Shown: positions 47,326 to 58,600, counted from the stretch's first letter. The stretch: DNA of 64,000 nt from Sambucus nigra (GCA_949130495.1 OX422218.1:41362651-41426650); one strand, 5' to 3'. Notes: generated from the letters alone by a model not told the origin. Numbers and translations are program-made.

Positions 47326-47913
47326 CTTAGAATTGACATTTCAGATTTCTTTTGAGTAGAAGCAATTCAAATCTTCAATCTCCATTTTTCTCTTGTTTCT
47401 CCTCTTTTCTCCCAAGCTTTCTTCCTCTCTCTTTTCTCTCTATGTTTAAGACACATAATAGGGAAATTAGGGGATTTAGAAGACTCAAATCGGGGCTTAA
47501 GTCTAAAGTCTCCAACTTAAGTGGTTAATACCACATTAAAATGACTCGCAAATACGCATATAAGCTAAAACCATGTAAAAATGCCCGAAAAACAAAAATA
47601 CAATATGGCACTTATATTGACTGTCTCGCACCTTCTGAGACTAACTACGCCCTCTAAAATGGCATCCGGAAATTTTATAAATTATTTCAAGTTCTATTTT
47701 CATATAAACCACTGTGTCACTTAAAAGACATGACACTATAAAACATACAACAGAATGATATTTACTTAAACATACAGTAAATACGGAACGATCCCGTAAA
47801 TATTAACCTTCAACTCATTAAATTAATATTTACTCTAGTTCCAACACTTTATATAATTACCTTATGCGGTAAAATAATATAAAATTTGCTTCCTAAAAGC
47901 GAGGGTTGCTACA

Positions 47914-47918
47914 ATTTG
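47914..47918. repeat. Target duplication ATTTG (right) of solo LTR C
   Basis: Exact repeat of 44979-44983. Confidence 0.95.
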
Positions 47919-48452
47919 TTCCTTCCTATCCATGATAGCAAGTTGTTTTTCCACATAACTCAAGTCTTCCTTCAACTCAATAGGTTATTCCATTAACACA
48001 CGTGAAGGATCCGCTACATACTTCCTTAAAATAGAAACATGGAAAACATCATGTAATCGAGCTAACTCTGGTGGTAATGCTAACTTGTAGGCAAGCATCC
48101 CGACTTTCTCAACAATTTCGTATGGTCCAATGTAGCGTGGACTTAATTTCCCTTTCCTTCCAAACCTCATAACTCCTTTCTGTGGCGATAACCGAAGAAA
48201 CACATAATCCCCTTTCTGGAATTCCAAATCTTTCCGTCGTTTATCTGTATAACTTTTTTGTCTACTTTGAGTTGTTCTCATTCTATCTTGAATAATCTTT
48301 ACTTTTTCAGTGGTGACTTAAATCAATTCTGGACCATCTATCTTCCTTTCACCAACTTCACCCCAACATACCGGTGTACGACATCGTCTAACGTATAATG
48401 ATTCGTATGGAGTCATACCAATAGTAGACTGAAAACTATTGTTATATGCAAA
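47919..48452 (-). pseudogene. Element E integrase C-terminal domain and start of chromodomain
   Basis: The open frame 47985-48281 reads QSRQKSYTDKRRKDLEFQKG, LSPQKGVMRFGRKGKLSPRY with IGPYEIV (GPY/F module) and LPPELARLHDVFHVSILRKY. Upstream broken frames include the M-T-P-Y-E-S-L-Y and R-R-C-R-T-P blocks. After a stop at 47985 the chromodomain begins and is cut at 47918 by solo LTR C. Confidence 0.88.
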
Positions 48453-49000
48453 TTATATCAAAGGCGAATATTTATCCCAATTACCTTTAAAATCAAGCAC
48501 ACAAGCTCTAAGAATATCCTCCAAAATCTGTACGGTTCTTTCAGACTGCCCGTCCGTCTGAGGATGAAAAGTTTTACTAAACTTTAAGTTAGTACCCATA
48601 GCATACTGTAAACTATCCCAAAATCTGGACGTAAAAGTAGGGTCCCTATCTGAAACAATAGAAACAAGTGCTCCATGCAATCGAATAATTTCACTAACAT
48701 ATAATCTAGCATAACTATCAACTATATACGTAGTCTTGACTGCTCTAAAGTGAACTGACTTGGTTAACATGTCTACCACTACCCAAATCGAATCTGACCC
48801 CTTTTGAGATCGAGGAAGCCCAACCACAAAATCCATCGTTACATGATCCCATATCCACTCTGGTATTGGCAATGGTTGAATCAAACTAGCAGCTTTCTAA
48901 TGATCCATTTTCACTTGATGACATATAACGCATCTAGCAACAAAATTAGCTATTTTGTTTCTTCATATTATTCCACCAATAATGCTCCTTTAAATCTCTA
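48453..49000 (-). pseudogene. Element E integrase zinc finger and catalytic core
   Basis: The frame 48453-48884 (143 codons) holds WDHVTMDFVVGLPRSQKGSD with the first catalytic Asp, VSIVSDRDPTFTSRFW with the second and HPQTDGQSERTVQILED with the catalytic Glu, then CVLDFKGNWDKYSPLI. Just upstream (48880-49000) lies the C-x-x-C half of the zinc finger, followed by a stop. The core itself is intact over its full length, but the polyprotein is broken on both sides. Confidence 0.9.
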
Positions 49001-49067
49001 TACATTTTAGTACTACCATGATGCATAGTATAAATGGAATTATGAGCCTCATCTAAATTTTCCTATT

Positions 49068-49322
49068 TCAATCCATCCATATTAAGCACACATAATCATT
49101 GTTTATACAATAAAGTTTTACCCTTAATAATAAAAAAATCACCAGACTTACCATCTCTGACATCTTGTCATTTTTTCTGAAGAAAAATTTCTTGACTTTG
49201 TAAATCACGAATATGTCCCCATCTACTAGATGCAATTCAACTCCCTTCAATCTCAAGTTCATAATGTGAGAAACTCTAGCACATCGAATACAAGATAACC
49301 CGTCTGAAGCCTTTCTACTCAA
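49068..49322 (-). pseudogene. Element E linker between RNase H and integrase
   Basis: The 84-codon open frame begins MSRKASDGLSCIRCARVSHI, where Tekay elements have a K-A-N-x-x-A-D-A-L-S-R-K-type end of RNase H followed by a linker. It fits by position and the leading S-R-K; the rest is not a conserved region. Confidence 0.5.
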
Positions 49323-49385
49323 AGCATCTGCAACTACATTTGCCTTCCCCGGATTGTAATGAATTGTGCAATCATAATCTTTAAT

Positions 49386-49710
49386 TTACTCCATCCACCG
49401 CCTCTGCCTAAAATTCAACTCCTTATGAGTAATTAAATACTTAAGACTCTGATGGTTAGTAAAAATTTCACATACTTCACCATATAAATAATGACGCCAT
49501 AATTTCAAAGTAAACACAATAGCAACAAGTTCCAAATCATGTGTAGGATAATTATGTTCATGTGTACGCAACTGCCTAGAAGCATAAGCAATAATTTTAC
49601 CAGGCTGTATAAAAACACAACCCAACCCCTAATGTGAAAGATCGATATAAATAACAAAACCATCTCCACCATGTGGAATAGTAAGAACAGGTGCATTTAC
49701 CAACCTCTTC
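49386..49710 (-). pseudogene. Element E RNase H domain
   Basis: [19 protein letters not shown], then [39 protein letters not shown] and RQRRWME follow the gypsy RNase H order, with E of D-L-E-L and D-to-N change in F-T-N-H-Q-S (usually T-D-H-x-S), a lost catalytic Asp. It would remove RNA from the RNA-DNA hybrid. A stop before GCVF separates it from RT. Confidence 0.88.
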
Positions 49711-49715
49711 TTCAA

Positions 49716-50783
49716 TTATTCAAAACTATTTTCACAATCAGAATTCCATTCAAACTTAATATCTTTTCGGGTCAATTTAGTCATTGGCCAGGCAATTAAA
49801 TAAAATCCCTTAATAAACCTGCTATAATACCCAGCTAAACCCAAAAAACTCCTCACCTCTGTTACATTATTAGGCATCTCCCACTTCACAATAGCTTCTA
49901 CTTTCTTGGGATCAACACATATACCATCTCCAGAAATAACATGGCCTAAAAATACAACTTCTGATAGCCAAAAATAACATTTGCTAAACTTAGCATACAA
50001 CTGCTTATCTTTCAAGACATTCAAATTAGTTCTGAGATGCTTTTCATGTTCAACTATATCACATGAGTAGATCAGAATATCATCAATAAAAACTATCACA
50101 AATAAATCAACAAAAGGATGCAGTACTCGGTTCATAAGATCCATAAATACAACTGTAGGATTTGTCACTCCAAAAAGGCATCACAAAAAATTCAAAATGA
50201 CCATACCGAGTGCGAAAAGTAGTTTTAGAAATATTGCCCCCTTTCACCCTCAACTGATGATAACCGGATCGCAAGTCTTTCTTTGAAAATACTTTAGCAC
50301 CCTGTAACTGATAAAACAAATCATCCATAGGAGGTAAAGGATACTTGTTCTTAATTGTAGCTTTATTCAGTTGCCTATAAGACATACACAAACGCATAGT
50401 ACCATCTTCCTTTTCACAAATAAAACTGGTGCACCCCATGGAGATACACTAGGTAGTATGAACCCCCTATCAGGTAAATCCTGTAACTGAACCTTAAGTT
50501 CTTTCAACTCAATGGGTTCCATTATATACGGTTCCATAGAAATAGGGTATGTCATTGGTGCTAATTCAATACTAAATTTAACTTCTCTTTCTGAAAGTAA
50601 CCCGAGAAACTCCCTAGGAAACACTTCTGGAAAATCTCGTACTATAGGAATATCGACTATTTTTAAATCCCCCTTCCTAGTGTTAATAACATATGCAATA
50701 AAACCATCACAACCCTTACTCAATAATTTCCTCGTCTGAATAGTAGAAATAATGCAACTGGGAACAATTTTCCTTTCCCTCAC
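49716..50783 (-). pseudogene. Element E reverse transcriptase
   Basis: Three overlapping frames on the minus strand cover RT. 50367-50783: DIPIVRDFPEVFPREFLGLL and [19 protein letters not shown]. 50107-50439: [38 protein letters not shown] and [18 protein letters not shown]. 49716-50168: FIDDILIYS (catalytic DD), then [33 protein letters not shown]. Two frameshifts separate the frames. All RT blocks are present and the catalytic pair is kept, so this is the best-preserved enzyme in the window, though not translatable as one protein. Confidence 0.93.
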
Positions 50784-51160
50784 AAATTTAAATTCAGACT
50801 CACCTCACATTTTAAAAACAACTTCCTTTCGAAAACAATCTATGGAGGCATACTATTTGGATAACCAATAAATTCCCAGAATTATATCAAAATAAGAAAT
50901 ATGCATTGGAAGTAGATCTATAACTGTATCTCTAGCCCCCACAGTCAAAACACAATCACGAAAAATACATTCAACTACAATCATATCCCCCATCGGCATG
51001 GAAATATCCAACCCCACATCTAAACGAGTACATGGTCTATTTATATATATTAAAAATGCATAGGATACAAAAGAATGTGTGGTATCGGGATCGATGAAAA
51101 AATAAGCACTTCTATTAGTAATAGAAAGTGTACATGTGACAACATCTAGAGTAGACTAAG
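50784..51160 (-). pseudogene. Element E protease, decayed
   Basis: On the minus strand blocks LSITNRSAYFFIDPDTTHSF (usual F-D-x-G-A-T-H-S-F), CTRLDVGLDISMPMGDMIVV and FDIILGIYWLS (usual D-V-I-L-G-M-D-W-L). The active-site triplet reads D-P-D-T or D-T-T instead of D-T/S-G-A-T, so catalysis would be lost. Stops interrupt further on. Confidence 0.8.
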
Positions 51161-51367
51161 CGTCTTTCATCGTAAAGACTCATCCACCTGGCCTGGAACT
51201 AATACCTTGTCCCATGCTCCCAGGATTCATCTATAATAACCGAGTTATAACAACCAACACAATTATAATACTAACTATTAGTTAGTACATAAAAAATTCA
51301 TAAATATCATATCAAACCAACAACTGCCATCTAATCGTCACACACGTCCAGAATTAATAACCTAGAC
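51161..51367 (-). pseudogene. Element E gag remnant (gag deleted)
   Basis: Between PBS and protease only about 200 bp remain. On the minus strand a 16-codon frame MNPGSMGQGISSRPGG ends at a stop, directly followed by the protease-linker sequence. A normal Tekay-type element has roughly 1 kb or more of gag here, so gag has been removed. Confidence 0.6.
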
Positions 51368-51379
51368 GTTCTGATACCA
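51368..51379 (-). other. Primer-binding site of element E
   Basis: TGGTATCAGAAC on the minus strand, one base from the initiator tRNA-Met complement TGGTATCAGAGC, four to five bases from the 5' LTR end at 51385. Confidence 0.9.
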
Positions 51380-51796
51380 CAAATTGTCACACCCCAAACC
51401 CAAATATATTCTAATCATTTCATTTATATTATGATTAAATCATAATCTTTAGTCCATTCGAAATATAATTCATTTATCAATATATTTTTTTTGTACAATA
51501 AACATAATCAAGTTCTTTGTACCATAACGTAATTAACATCGAAGTCATAATTAAACGAATATTCTATGCTACGATTGACTATGATTAAATATTATAATCA
51601 TCAAATGAACCCATGCTAACTCAATATATAAGATGTGCGAGTGTAGTAAAACCTCAGTGTGATAATGAAAAAATCCCCAGATCCTTCTAACGGTGCAACT
51701 CTCAAATTACCGATCATATGATATCCTAACCGGGAGCATACAAACCTGAAAATGTTAAAATATAAATCGTAAGCATTAAGCTTAGTGAGGTACTCC

Positions 51797-52100
51797 TTCC
51801 CTGAAAGGAAATAATAGTTCTTTATCAAACATGTGGATATAAAATCCAAATAATCCTGCCCTACTATAAAATAGCAATATTATATCAAATCTCTAGATAT
51901 AAAATCCAAACAATCCTTCCCTACAATGAAATGACAATTCTATATCAAATATGCGGATATATAATCCCAATAATATTGCATTGCTATGAAATAATAGTTT
52001 TATATCAAATCAGTGGATATGAAATCCAAACAATCTTACCCTGCTACGAAATAAATTTTTTATATCAAATCTGTGGATATGAAATCCAAACAATCCTGCC
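51797..52100. repeat. Five tandem 60-bp repeats, LTR E copy 2
   Basis: Same array as 32097-32400; units share TATATCAAAT, GTGGATATGAAATCC and CAATCCTGCC. Confidence 0.85.
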
Positions 52101-52189
52101 TGTTGGCAATAACAAATCCTGGAACATAAGTTCTAACAAATCCTTGTCATAAGACAAATAAAATTATTGGATCTTTGTCCAATTCCAAT

Positions 52190-52425
52190 ACTGGATCATA
52201 AGATCCAAAAAAATCCTGGATATTTTAATATCCAAACAAATCCTGAATACCAAAGTATTCAAACCAATCGTGGATCATAAGACCCAAATAAATCCTGGAT
52301 ATTTTAATATTCAAACAAATCCTGAATACTGAAGTATTCAAACTAATCCTGACTCATAAGACCTAAACAAATCCTACATATTTTAATATCCAAACAAATA
52401 CTTAATACCGAAGTATTCAAACAAA
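52190..52425. repeat. Dyad array, LTR E copy 2
   Basis: GGATCATAAGATCC, GGATATTTTAATATCC (twice), GAATACCAAAGTATTC and GAATACTGAAGTATTC alternate, with CAAACAAATCC-like spacers. All are near-perfect dyads of 14-16 bp. Confidence 0.88.
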
Positions 52426-53513
52426 TCATCTGTTATACCTATATTCATATTTATATATGAAACAAATCATAAGTACACTCACCTTGGAGATTTAATCAAG
52501 CTTTTCCCTTGCCTTTATCATTTATTTGTTTAGTCGGTTCTTCTTCTATTCCTATCATTATTAAAATATTTTTATAATCATAAGAATATTAATAATTCAA
52601 AGAATAACTTGAAAATAACTCAATTCATAAGTATTATATGATTCTATTCAAATCATTCATCATAAATGAAATTCCATCCAAATTCATTTTAATATATTTG
52701 TCATATCCAAATCATAGACAAAACATATATTCATTTCTTCTTAGTAATTCAATCCATATCATATTAGTATTCCAATGCAAGAGACGACATATCATTTCAA
52801 GTTTCCTAGAGCAAGATAGGCCTATTTCTTTACTACATAACAAATCTGCCCTATAGGCTCTTTTATCGTTCATTCAACTTCCAAGAATTTTCATAATTTT
52901 TACCCATCATAAATTTCTATGATGTTATGCCCAATATCATTAAACATATTGAATCATACACAATTAAAGTTTCCTAATTTTTAAGGTTCATTTTCTATGT
53001 CAAGCAAAACATCAAACACATGGCGTGCATACTTTCACCCTTGGGGAAGATTTCATATCCGAATTTCAAACCACCACCCAATATTAATTTCTTGGTATTT
53101 TTACATGATTTTCTGATATAATATACATACATGAGTCTATTGTAATCTCCAATTGGGATCAATCAATTCCAGTAAGTATACAAAAAGATATGAAAGTTTG
53201 AATACACTAGGTTTCTAAATGAAGCAATTTCAAGGGTTTACACATTCAAGTTTTCTTAAACATGCATCTATCCATAAGTAGACATCAAGACATGGAATTT
53301 CAGTAAAAAATGATTATTTATATCATTTAAATAATTTATACAAAATAAATAAATAAGATTTATGGATGGAATTACCTTTGGGGCTTTTACGTAATTTTCT
53401 ATGAGTTTTTCTTCAATTTCTCCTCACACCTTCTTCCTTAACTTCAAAACTCTCTTTCCTTAGGTTAAAACTCTTCCATGGATGAAATATGCTGAAGTAA
53501 GAGCTTAATTAAA

Positions 53514-53522
53514 GGGTTATAA
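53514..53522 (-). promoter_or_regulatory. TATA-like box of LTR E
   Basis: TTATAACCC on the minus strand, conserved at 44365-44373 in the other LTR, about 140 bp upstream of the donor-like site. Confidence 0.45.
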
Positions 53523-53955
53523 GTCGGAATAATGGCACCCCCTCTTGGTCCAATCACAATATAACATGTTGCGCCATATAAGACAACATATCATTTAAGG
53601 CTAAATGACTACTTTACCTCCTATTCGTAAAAGGTGATATCTTCTCACTTGAATGTCTGTTCCATGCACCATTTATTTTTTTAGAAACCTAATTAATATA
53701 TCTACAACTATCTACTTTATACATCAAGTCAACTATTATATTATAATGGTCAAAACTAGACTTCAACGTGAACATTCCTACCGAAACATACAAATCTAGT
53801 GTTTGTAACTAATTCGATATTCCATGCTTTATAAAGGTAGGATTGGACTAAACATAGTGACTTAAAATTGTATATACTAATAAGATATTATCCATATCAC
53901 ATAATCTAATAATGATTTAAACAGAATTTATCATAATTATATTCGGGTTGTCACA

Positions 53956-53960
53956 TATCT
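53956..53960. repeat. Target duplication TATCT (right) of element E
   Basis: Exact repeat of 31682-31686. Confidence 0.95.
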
Positions 53961-56395
53961 AGTTACTAAACATGATATAACATCTCACCATATGATGTTG
54001 AGTGAATCTCAACCATCGACTCAATAAACAATATTAAGAATGTTTATTTGTGTGAGGAATGTTTCAAAAATTATTAATTTACCAACCGATCAAAATCAAC
54101 CCTTAATGTTCAACTTGTCCATCTTGACGTAAGTCTTTTATCCTCTTTCTAGTTTCATATTTTTTGAATTTCATCTTTCACATGCTATAAATCACATTAT
54201 GTCGTATTTCATTTCTATTCTATCCAAATTGCCTTCTCATTATTATGTTTTAAAGAAGGTGTTTGCACCATATTTTGACGAACAAATAGAGTGAATCCAC
54301 AAGCAAACACAAGCCTATAATTTAAAAAAATATATATTTGGTCGGGTCAATACCTTGAACTTGGGCTGAGCACTTTAAAAATGGGTTACAAGATCATGAG
54401 TGCTCCTTGATGTGAATATTTAAATGGGTAAGCACCCTATAGTTGCGGTAGAAGTTGCATGGAAGTGTTCAATATATATAAGTAGCTAAAGGATGAAGGA
54501 ATAGAGGATTCCGTCAACAAAAAACTACATTTAGTCGTTTAAACCTTTAATCCTTTTATTCGTTTTTTTTTATTTATTTATAATTTTTCTTCTTCTTTGA
54601 AGTAGTTTATAACATAAATTTCCAATAATTCACTGTATATATATATTATAAAAAGTCCCTTTTCCTTTATATTTAAACTATCTTTACACTTCTTTTTGTA
54701 TGTAACACCACGTATCTTCATGCTCAGTTGATTAGGTTGAACAATAAACATAGTGAATGATAAACAATGTATATCACTCTCAGCTTCAACGCGAATATAA
54801 AAATGATAATAAATAAAAACCACCCACAATATAAAACATAATAGAGGATGAGAATAAGGGTAATTGAAGTGAGATAAATATGAATCTAAAAAACATCACA
54901 ATTCGCTATAATACAATTCTATTTTTTTTCAAATTTCTGAATTAAAATAAAAGATATAGAGTAGCAACCATCTCTTGTCAAAATTCCTGAATACTACTAA
55001 CTACCATAAAGACCCAACAACTCATATTCAAAGGATGGAAAACTTAATCTCAACAAATTGCAAGTCTGGTTGCTTAGTCATGTGATTTAATATATATAAC
55101 AATAATTATACTTATAGGGGAAAAGAATTATATATTTTCGTTAACGCCCTAAGGGTGCAAGAAATATCTTTTAGTGATAAGAAGTAATAATCGTTTGACT
55201 CATATATGATAAACATGTCATCCCACTGATACTCACATGAAAATGATACCTCACCCCTCTTTAAAAATGAAAGACTATATAAGTGTCCATCCCAAGGCAT
55301 AATTAAATACTAATAAGTCTCCATCACTAGACATGTAAGTATTATCATAATACGAATTACTAAAACTAGATACAAGTAACTACTTATTTATACAATACAC
55401 CCACAAACCTCAATATGTTTATTAATATGCTAATGATTTCATAGTGTAACATTTCATCTATCTTAATATCTTTTAATTAAGCATGTCTATCACTGGACTA
55501 TAACATACATACACAATATGATCCCGAATCAACCCCTCTCATGTCTCTCGCACAATAAGCTATACAAAATACCAATCAAAACACAAAAATGTGGCTTATG
55601 GATCTTAATCAAAATGTCCATTAGCAAACTAATATCATATACACGTATTCAAATCTCATATCAAACTAATGAAGTCATCTACCTTTGTAAAATCCTCATT
55701 TTTAGTTTAGGTATAAAACGTACGTTTTTGTTATTTAAGAGGATCACGAGGAATTAGAATCTAAGTATGAAATTTTTAGGATTAAAACAATTGAATCCAG
55801 ACTTTGAAAGTGCAACATATCAATTTTAAGGGACGATATTATAAAGGATTGGGCAAAAGAAATATACCACAAAGATCATCCTAATGAGACCTATAAAAAA
55901 TGGTTGAATTGACTTGGAGGCGATCACATCAATCTGAAAAGAATTCAAGATCGATTCGGATGAATTGAGATAACAGACTCCATATTCTTTAGAGATGTAT
56001 TTTTTAGTGGAACTTTTGGCATGTAGTCCAACAAATTTGATGAATAAAAATGGGTGTAAGGACATGTTTTATAAATGTCCAGGGTAGAATCTAGGAATTT
56101 TCCAAGTGTCCTATATCTCAATTAAGTATGTCTGATACCGCTATATTCGAGACCTCTCCACGATCATCCACGACGACCTTTATCCAAATTCAAGCATCCA
56201 TCATCTTCGTACGTGCATCTTGTGTCAAGCACCATACGCTTCAACCGTTCCCACTACTCCATGTTCTTATGGTAAAAATAATTTTACTTGGAGTTTTTAT
56301 TTATTTTCATAAAAAGTTCAGAATATTTTTTATATAAATTTTGAAGTCTGGAAGATGATAAACACGCAAGATCTTTTTAAAGAGGTTTTTGAGAC
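53961..56395. other. Unassigned AT-rich DNA between element E and copia LTRs
   Basis: No recognisable protein, LTR start or inverted repeat. The last few hundred bases probably include the upstream part of the copia LTR that ends at 57007, whose 5' limit I could not place. Confidence 0.45.
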
Positions 56396-56409
56396 ATGCC
56401 ACTGATGAC

Positions 56410-56476
56410 GTTCGAACGACATTGTATGTGGTTCGAACGAAATGCGATCTCACTCGAACGTATGTCGCTCAAACGA
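56410..56476. repeat. GTTCGAACGA motif array upstream of copia TATA
   Basis: GTTCGAACGA at 56410 and 56431, then CTCGAACG and CTCAAACGA. The core TTCGAA is palindromic. The last copy is about 20 bp upstream of the TATA-like box, an enhancer-like position. Confidence 0.75.
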
Positions 56477-56493
56477 CGTACTGCCTCAACTGC

Positions 56494-56503
56494 CTATTTA
56501 AAC
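56494..56503 (+). promoter_or_regulatory. TATA-like box of copia LTR, copy 1
   Basis: CTATTTAAAC, about 510 bp before the LTR end; transcription would start near 56.53 kb. Confidence 0.5.
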
Positions 56504-57010
56504 AGTGATTATGCATCACGTATTCCCAAGTTTTCATACCTCCATTTCTGCAAAATAATACCGCTTTCCAAATTTCATATTTTTGAGGTTTTAATACCTT
56601 CTTTATTCACAAATAATTCCCCATCCTTTATGTGAATCCTCTAAACCCCAAGGAGGATTATATTACTCATTTGGAGTACAATTGTCGAAAAGATGAATCT
56701 TTTCCATTGCTGACCTTTTGGAGCTCTTATGGGAACTCTAGCCAATGACATCGAAACCGATGCCTGTGGGTATTTCGTATGTCACTACTTGTATTTTTAT
56801 TGCAATTCGTGTAAACCGCACTTTGAAAATTATAGTGAAAATAAGATGGTTTTTCCCTTGTGGGGGATTTTTCCTCAACTATGATTGTATTGCATAGTTA
56901 GATTATTTATTTATTCAATCATGTTTGTTTGCAAGAGTTAAGACTTGTTGGGATTCAAACTGGAATTTAATTAAATAAGTTTGACACTGATTGCTGGCCC
57001 ACTCTCATAT

Positions 57011-57023
57011 TGGTATCAGAGCC
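57011..57023 (+). other. Primer-binding site of copia copy 1
   Basis: TGGTATCAGAGCC, an exact complement of the initiator tRNA-Met 3' end, three bases after the LTR end. Confidence 0.95.
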
Positions 57024-57115
57024 ATTTACACAAATTAACGGTGTAATTTTTCCGCAAAATTATTCTGGATATCAATTTTGTTCTGAAAATTGATTTTTGA
57101 AAAAGAGCAATTTCA

Positions 57116-58321
57116 ATGGAAAACTTAAATAATAGAGTCCAAATTTTTTACGGGTCAAATTATGCCTATTGGAAAGCATGCATGAAATATCACCTAAAGG
57201 CTATTGATGAACGTGTCTGGGTTGTGTATGAAAGAGGGTGGATGCCTCCCACTGTCATTGTAGATAACGTAACTACTCTAAAATTTGTTATTGCATGGAC
57301 TGAGGATGAAATTAAATGGAGTACATATAACTCACGTGGGCTTAGTGACATTTCCGAAAATGTCACCCCTAATGAGCTCCGACACATCATGACGTGTTCC
57401 ACGTCTAAAGAGGCATGGGATGTTTTGCAACTTACCCATGAAGGCACTAATGTAGTGAAAGAATCTAAATTGTAAAACTTAACTACATAGTTTGAAACTA
57501 TCTCCATGCATGAAAATGAGTGTTTTAATGAATTTTATGCACACTTATCTGATATCGTTAACACTAGTTTTAACTTAGGAGAACACATTCCTGATGCTAG
57601 GGTAGTTCAGAAAATTTGGAGATCACTGCCAAAGAAATTTATCTCCAAAGTCACTATGTTAAATTCATTAGGTAATTTGAATAGGCTGAAATTAGTGGAC
57701 TTAGTGGGAGACCTAGAGACCTACAAAATCGACATGTTCCCAAACACGATAAAATCAAAAGACAAAGTGGTAGTACTTAATGCACATGACAGAAAGAGTG
57801 AGTGGACAAAGAGAGGTGAATCATCTAAGAAAAGAGAGGAAGAGATGTCTGATTCTGATTCTGACTTAGATAATTTGGTCGTAGTTGTTAAAAATGTCAA
57901 GAAATTTCTCAAATTAAAGACAAATGGAAATTTTAAAGATAAAAAGAATTTTGAGAAAAATAAATCTGAAAAGAAATTTGAGAAAGGTAGAAAGTACATC
58001 TCTAAGAAAAAAAATGAGACATGTTTTGAGTGCGGCGGTAGAGGTCATAAGGTTTTTGAGTGTGCAACTAGGATGAAACATCAAGAACAATCCAAATACA
58101 CATTAAACACCACCCTTAGTGACGATAGCGAGGTCGAGTCGGTGGAGTCTGGATACGAGTCACCGCATGAATGTAACTTCACCGTATTCATGGATAGTCA
58201 TGTGATTACTGACAGTGCTACTCACGACGATGAGGATGCAAGCTCACGGGGACACCTTGACAGTGATATAAGTGTGAGCGAGGGGGAGGAAGAAGCAAGT
58301 GAGAGCGAGAGTGATATCTAA
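57116..58321 (+). pseudogene. Copia (SIRE-like) gag, copy 1, nearly intact
   Basis: One frame of 402 codons from ATG 57116, broken only by TAA at 57473 and TAG at 57488. The N-terminal half has YGSNYAYWKACMKYHLKAID and TSKEAWDVLQLTHEGTN (usual A-K-E-A-W-D), the UBN2-type gag domain. The second half continues with ECFNEFYAHLSDIVNTSFNL and RSLPKKFISKVTML, a Lys-rich stretch, and a complete zinc knuckle TCFECGGRGHKVFEC (CX2CX4HX4C) near codons 300-314. The tail is very acidic. Gag would bind the element's RNA and form the particle. It starts 93 bp after the PBS. Protease and pol do not follow. Confidence 0.92.
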
Positions 58322-58600
58322 CTCGCTTACACTAATTTATATGTTGATACTTTCAATACCAAAAAGCATAATAAAGCATTAGATCTTAGGATACCTTCTC
58401 TAGAGAAGGAGTTAGGAGAGATGAGAGAGAGAGAGAAACCTCCTTATATAATGTGGAGAGAGAGAGAGAGAGAGAGAGAGACCACCTGTGTTGAGAGAGA
58501 GAAATTTTTTGGAAGGAGAGAAAGTGTTTTTATGAAAGAAAAAGGGGACTTGACTAAGCAAGTGATCATATGGTGTGGTGATTATTCGTTTTTTATGTTT
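58322..58600 (+). other. End of copia gag region with GA microsatellites
   Basis: After the gag stop the sequence continues for some 100 bp like gag leader-to-coil sequence and then turns into (GA)n runs (58421-58435 and 58454-58482, more to 58503). The longest reading frame here is R-E-R-E repeat coding from the microsatellite. Confidence 0.6.
58421..58503. repeat. Interrupted GA microsatellite
   Basis: Three (GA)n runs separated by short unique pieces; the breakpoint where copia copy 1 loses its pol lies close to here. Confidence 0.9.

Larger units (their letters stand above)
44984..47913 (-). mobile_element. Solo LTR of Tekay-like element, family C (2,930 bp)
   Basis: On the plus strand it runs from TGTGACAACCCGCTCACC to GAGGGTTGCTACA, so the minus strand is TGTAGCAACCC to GTTGTCACA. 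ATTTG on both sides proves it is complete. It shares with family B the words CTTGGGAGAAAAGAGGAG, AAGGGAAGT and CTCCGCCGTAAGGA, so B and C are sister families. It splits the chromodomain of element E. Confidence 0.97.
51746..53375 (-). other. Intron-like segment in LTR E (GT donor, CAG acceptor)
   Basis: Minus-strand donor CCCAAAG then GTAATTCC, about 110-140 nt downstream of the TATA-derived start; acceptor AACATTTTCAG then GTTTGTATGC with T-rich sequence upstream. Length 1,630 bp. Both sites are conserved in the second LTR (44226 and 32046). Splicing is inferred. Confidence 0.5.
31687..53955 (-). mobile_element. Element E: complete gypsy chromovirus with nested insertions
   Basis: Two LTRs of one family (31687-44807, interrupted; 51385-53955) enclose a minus-strand PBS, protease, RT, RNase H, integrase, chromodomain and polypurine tract. 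TATCT flanks both ends. Nested in it are element A with its duplication (10,573 bp) in the 3' LTR and solo LTR C with its duplication (2,935 bp) in the chromodomain. Without these the element is about 8,761 bp. Gag is almost wholly absent. It is the oldest layer of a four-level nest: E, then A, then the MITE inside A. Confidence 0.95.
51385..53955 (-). repeat. 5' LTR of element E (2,571 bp)
   Basis: It reads TGTCACACCCCAAACCC to ATTCGGGTTGTCACA on the plus strand. It is uninterrupted and preserves the pre-insertion site of element A (GGTTC then TTCTTCT at 52536). On the minus strand it has a TATA-like TTATAACCC (53514-53522), a leader, an intron-like segment, five 60-bp repeats and a dyad array. 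Confidence 0.96.
56396..57007 (+). repeat. 3' part of a copia (SIRE-like) 5' LTR, copy 1
   Basis: It ends ACTCTCA four bases before a tRNA-Met PBS. Four GTTCGAACGA-like motifs (56410-56476) stand directly upstream of a TATA-like CTATTTAAAC (56494-56503). The 5' boundary is unknown; no second LTR of this copy was found. Confidence 0.7.

Noticed and set aside
51931..52152. 73-codon open frame with a 20-residue repeat
   Set aside because: It is the translation of the 60-bp tandem array in LTR E, and lies antisense to the element; unit length divisible by three keeps it open.
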